From assembly GCA_004299215.1 (NCBI GenBank), contig SCTD01000037.1:1-8744 (forward strand): DNA of 8,744 nucleotides, read 5' to 3'. Position 1 is the first letter of the stretch. The number at the start of each line of letters is the position of its first letter. The DNA is from Frankiales bacterium. GTDB taxonomy: Bacteria; Actinomycetota; Actinomycetes; Mycobacteriales; SCTD01. The translations under genes and the position numbers were made by a program. Positions 7,161-8,744 of this stretch are shown here, piece by piece. The notes under the pieces were generated by a model that saw only the letters and a list, made by a program, of their open reading frames with translations, did no database searches and was not told the origin of the DNA.

Positions 7161-7455
7161 GGGCCTCTAGCTCAATTGGCAGAGCTGCGGACTTCGAATA
7201 GGAGCGCCCGGCCGGAAACGGCCGGGATGACACCACTCAAAGTCGGGGAACCCTTCGCCAGGTGACTGGCATGGCGATCCCGAGCCAAGCCGAGGGCGAC
7301 CTCGGAAGGTGTAGAGACTGGACGGGTGGCACCTACAGCGCCTCGTGCGCCACGGTGAAGGGACAGTCCAGACCACGAACGTCCGCGAGGGCGGCGTCGA
7401 AAGACGAAGTGGCCTGTTAATCCGCTGGTTGCGAGTTCGAGTCTCGCGGGGCCCA
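7161..7455 (+). tRNA. tRNA-Lys(UUU) interrupted in the anticodon loop by a group I intron
   Basis: Exon 1 is 7161-7194 and exon 2 is 7417-7455; joined they give a 73-nt tRNA with no encoded CCA. Acceptor GGGCCTC pairs with GGGGCCC (7448-7454) with one T-G wobble. The D stem is GCTC/GAGC around AATTGGCA. The anticodon stem is GCGGA/TCCGC around the joined loop CTT|TTAA, giving anticodon TTT (lysine). The variable region is TGGTT. The T stem is GCGAG/CTCGC around TTCGAGT, and the discriminator is A. None of the two halves makes a tRNA alone: the 3' anticodon strand occurs only after the intron. The intron separates nucleotides 34 and 35. The gene is followed by an HNH nuclease frame 31 bases on with no terminator. 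All lysine codons in the protein genes of this window are AAG, so the AAA-reading tRNA is likely in low demand. Confidence 0.93.
7195..7416 (+). ncRNA. Self-splicing group I intron (IC3-like) in tRNA-Lys anticodon loop
   Basis: A 222-nt ribozyme with no internal ORF. P1 pairs exon CTT (7192-7194) with GAG (7202-7204), placing the required U-G wobble at the 5' splice site. P10 pairs exon TTA (7417-7419) with TAG (7199-7201). P2 is 7207-7214/7219-7226 with a GAAA loop. P3 is CCACTC 7233-7238/GGGTGG 7324-7329. P4 is TCGGGG 7243-7248/TCCCGA 7278-7283. P5 is 7257-7261/7266-7270 (GTGA loop). P6 is 7290-7295/7300-7305 (GCGA loop). P7 is GACTG 7316-7320/CAGTC 7364-7368. P8 is CACC 7330-7333/GGTG 7354-7357. 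P9 is CCAC 7373-7376/GTGG 7409-7412, enclosing hairpins with GCGA and GAAA loops. The terminal omega-G is 7416. GAGCCAAGCCGA and GTAGAGACTGGACGG match the conserved Q and R elements of tRNA group I introns, and resemble the cyanobacterial tRNA-Leu(UAA) intron recalled from memory. Splicing activity is inferred. Confidence 0.9.
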
Positions 7456-7486
7456 CTTCTGTCAGACCCTCGAGCGACAATGCGGT

Positions 7487-8017
7487 GTGGACGAAAAGCG
7501 CTGCAGCACATGCTATCTCATGAAGCCGCTGACTGACTTCAACCAACGAGCACGCGCGACGGACGGCCTTCAGTCGCGGTGCCGCGCCTGCTCTCGCGCG
7601 TGGTACGAGGTCAACCGCGAGCAGCACAAGGCGAACGTGCGCCGGCGGAACAACCGCGTGCGTGCCGAGCACATGGCCCGCCTGGGGAGGTACCTCCTCG
7701 AGCACCCGTGCGTCGACTGCGGCGAGGCCGACGTCCGCGTGCTCGAGTTCGATCACGATGATCCGGCGAGCAAGCTGAACGAGGTGACGCGGCTGGCCAA
7801 CCTGTCCCTGCCGTGGTGGCGCGTCGAGGCGGAGATCGCCAAGTGCTCGGTGCGCTGCGCCAACTGCCACCGCCGCAAGACGATGGAGGAGGGCGGCTTC
7901 TGGCGCGCCCCCGTCGAGCGGGATCGCCGAGGCGAGCTGCTGGCTGCGACCACTGCCCGACTCGGGCTGATCCTGAATCCGGGGCGCCTCTCGAAGGGAC
8001 AGCTCGGGTTGTGGTGA
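7487..8017 (+). CDS. Free-standing zinc-finger HNH endonuclease
   Basis: 176-residue predicted metal-dependent DNA nuclease of the small HNH type common in actinobacteria and their phages. An N-terminal zinc ribbon is formed by C6-x2-C9 and C32-x2-C35. A basic middle (about 44-68, Arg/Lys-rich) probably contacts DNA. The HNH core has C75-x2-C78, the metal/catalytic FDHDD (D89, H90), then KCSVRCANCHRRKT with C124-x2-C127, N126 and H128. The tail after residue 133 is unconserved-looking. The start is GTG 7487, because the next Met (residue 12) would delete the first zinc pair; the Shine-Dalgarno is weak. The first hundred bases are clearly less GC-rich than the neighbours, hinting at acquisition. 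With no terminator after the tRNA, it is probably expressed by readthrough from the tRNA promoter. It may be a homing partner of the intron or of the tRNA locus; that role is inference. Confidence 0.85.
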   Translation: MDEKRCSTCYLMKPLTDFNQRARATDGLQSRCRACSRAWYEVNREQHKANVRRRNNRVRAEHMARLGRYLLEHPCVDCGEADVRVLEFDHDDPASKLNEVTRLANLSLPWWRVEAEIAKCSVRCANCHRRKTMEEGGFWRAPVERDRRGELLAATTARLGLILNPGRLSKGQLGLW

Positions 8018-8021
8018 TCAA

Positions 8022-8046
8022 CCGCGGTGGGGAGTGATCCCCGCGG
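8022..8046 (+). terminator. Hairpin 1 after the HNH gene
   Basis: CCGCG (8022-8026) pairs with CGCGG (8042-8046), and GGGA (8030-8033) with TCCC (8038-8041), around a GTGA loop and with a three-base bulge. It begins five bases after the HNH stop. There is no T tract, as is usual for high-GC terminators, so assignment rests on stem strength and position. Confidence 0.5.
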
Positions 8047-8048
8047 CT

Positions 8049-8072
8049 GCCCGGGGAGGCTGCTCCCCAGGC
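8049..8072 (+). terminator. Hairpin 2 after the HNH gene
   Basis: GGGGAG (8053-8058) and CTCCCC (8063-8068) form a six-pair stem with a four-base GCTG loop. After one C-A mismatch, GCC/GGC extends it by three pairs. It is placed directly after hairpin 1, so the pair probably separates the tRNA/HNH unit from the EamA gene. Confidence 0.5.
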
Positions 8073-8102
8073 ACCCGCACCCGCCGGGTTGACTGACCCC
8101 CG

Positions 8103-8744
8103 ATGACCGCCGTCGCCCTCGCCCTGCTGACCGCCGTGGTGTGGGGCTTCGCCAACTACCTCGGGCCGCTGCTGAGCCGGCGCCACCCGCTGGGCGCGGT
8201 CCTGGTCGCCGGCCAGGTCGTCGGCGTCATCGGCGGGCTCGCCTTCTACGCGGTCGACGGCACCGGCGCACCCGCCACCCGCGCGCTGCTGCTCGGCATC
8301 GGCGCCGGCGTCTTCAACGCCCTGGCCCTCGCCACCTTCTACTCCGCCGCCCGGGTCGGTCCGATCAGCGTCGTCGCGCCGGTCGGCGCCACCGGCGGAG
8401 CCGTCCCGGTCCTCGTCGCGATCGCGATGGGAGAGCGCCCCAGCACGTGGCAGCTCGTCGGCATCCCGCTGGCGGTCGTCGGCGTCGCCCTGGCCGCGGC
8501 CCGCACGGCCCCGCCGCAGGACGCCCCGGTCGAGAAGCGCGCCGGGCTGCTGCTCTCGCTGACGGCCGCCCTCACCTTCGGCACCTTCCTCACCCTGTTC
8601 GCCGAGGCCTCCCAGGACGGCCCCGCGACGGCGGTCCTCACCAGCCGCATCGCACTGCTGCTCGCCACGGTGGGAGCGCTGGCGCTGCTCGGGCAGCGGA
8701 TGACGGTCCCCCTGAGGGCCCTCCCGCTCGTCTCCGTGCCCGGG
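8103..8744 (+). CDS. EamA/DMT-superfamily membrane transporter (3' end outside window)
   Basis: Integral membrane carrier of the drug/metabolite transporter superfamily. 214 residues are visible and the frame is open at the window edge; the family is usually about 280-300 residues with ten helices from two EamA repeats. Seven hydrophobic helices are recognisable at about 1-22, 30-50, 58-78, 84-105, 109-128, 138-160 and 165-185. The first EamA repeat ends near residue 130 in a polar stretch (ARTAPPQDAPVEKR), and the second begins with GLLLSLTAALTFG. Typical family features include VWGFANYL in helix 1, PISVVAPVGATGGAVPVL in helix 4 and a GERPSTWQLVGIPLAVVG junction. ATG 8103 has no recognisable Shine-Dalgarno, so the transcript may be leaderless or nearly so. 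The substrate cannot be told; efflux of metabolites is common in the family. It appears independent of the upstream genes because of the tandem hairpins. Confidence 0.88.
   Translation, partial: MTAVALALLTAVVWGFANYLGPLLSRRHPLGAVLVAGQVVGVIGGLAFYAVDGTGAPATRALLLGIGAGVFNALALATFYSAARVGPISVVAPVGATGGAVPVLVAIAMGERPSTWQLVGIPLAVVGVALAAARTAPPQDAPVEKRAGLLLSLTAALTFGTFLTLFAEASQDGPATAVLTSRIALLLATVGALALLGQRMTVPLRALPLVSVPG

Noticed and set aside
7161..7205. Reading the unspliced loop CTTCGAA as a tRNA-Arg(UCG) anticodon loop
   Set aside because: The sequence after it cannot pair with the 5' anticodon stem GCGGA; the matching TCCGC occurs only at 7421.
5130..7236. Long minus-strand frames opposite the rhamnosidase and secreted-protein genes
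   Set aside because: They are antisense by-products of very high GC content, rich in Arg/Pro/Ala, with no recognisable domains.
7195..7416. Archaeal-type (bulge-helix-bulge) or group II intron, or permuted tRNA
   Set aside because: P3-P8 pseudoknot helices, Q/R-like motifs, U-G at the 5' splice site and a terminal G all fit group I, and exon order is normal.
7480..7536. ATG at 7480 as the HNH start
   Set aside because: It is in a different frame and stops after 18 codons; the zinc-ribbon frame begins at GTG 7487.
1..8744. CRISPR array, insertion sequence or attachment-site repeats
   Set aside because: No regularly spaced repeats, transposase motifs or duplicated tRNA 3' end were seen in the window.

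Overview
The window is very GC-rich DNA. It has GTG and TTG starts, strong GGAGG-type ribosome sites, Pro/Ser/Thr-rich extracytoplasmic linkers, and exclusively AAG lysine codons in the genes I read. This points to a high-GC actinobacterium, and I cannot name the genus. Everything was read and folded by eye, with no database search.

Positions 1-3724 (minus strand) hold the start of a branched-chain-amino-acid-type (HAAT family) ABC uptake operon. A membrane-anchored substrate-binding protein (2030-3724) is followed, with a 10-base overlap, by a single polypeptide fusing LivH-like and LivM-like permeases (1-2039, running off the left edge). Positions 3725-3862 are a divergent control region with a small hairpin and a possible 14-codon leader peptide. 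Positions 3863-7128 (plus strand) hold a cytoplasmic GH78 alpha-L-rhamnosidase with its catalytic acidic residues present, followed 38 bases later by a small secreted beta-sandwich (CBM-like) protein.

The most striking region is 7161-8017. It contains a tRNA-Lys(UUU) gene whose anticodon loop is split between positions 34 and 35 by a 222-nt group I intron. The intron core can be folded completely (P1 to P9, plus a P10 with the 3' exon), and its P, Q, R and S elements resemble the classical cyanobacterial tRNA-Leu(UAA) group I intron, at the same anticodon-loop position. The spliced product is a canonical 73-nt tRNA. Only 31 bases after the tRNA comes a gene for a free-standing zinc-finger HNH nuclease (7487-8017) with no terminator in between. 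This suggests a composite tRNA-intron/HNH module, possibly a homing partnership. Two tandem hairpins (8022-8072) then close the unit.

From 8103 to the right edge is an EamA/DMT-family transporter, incomplete at its 3' end. The ABC operon, the rhamnoside-utilisation pair, the tRNA/HNH module and the EamA gene appear to be four independent transcription units.
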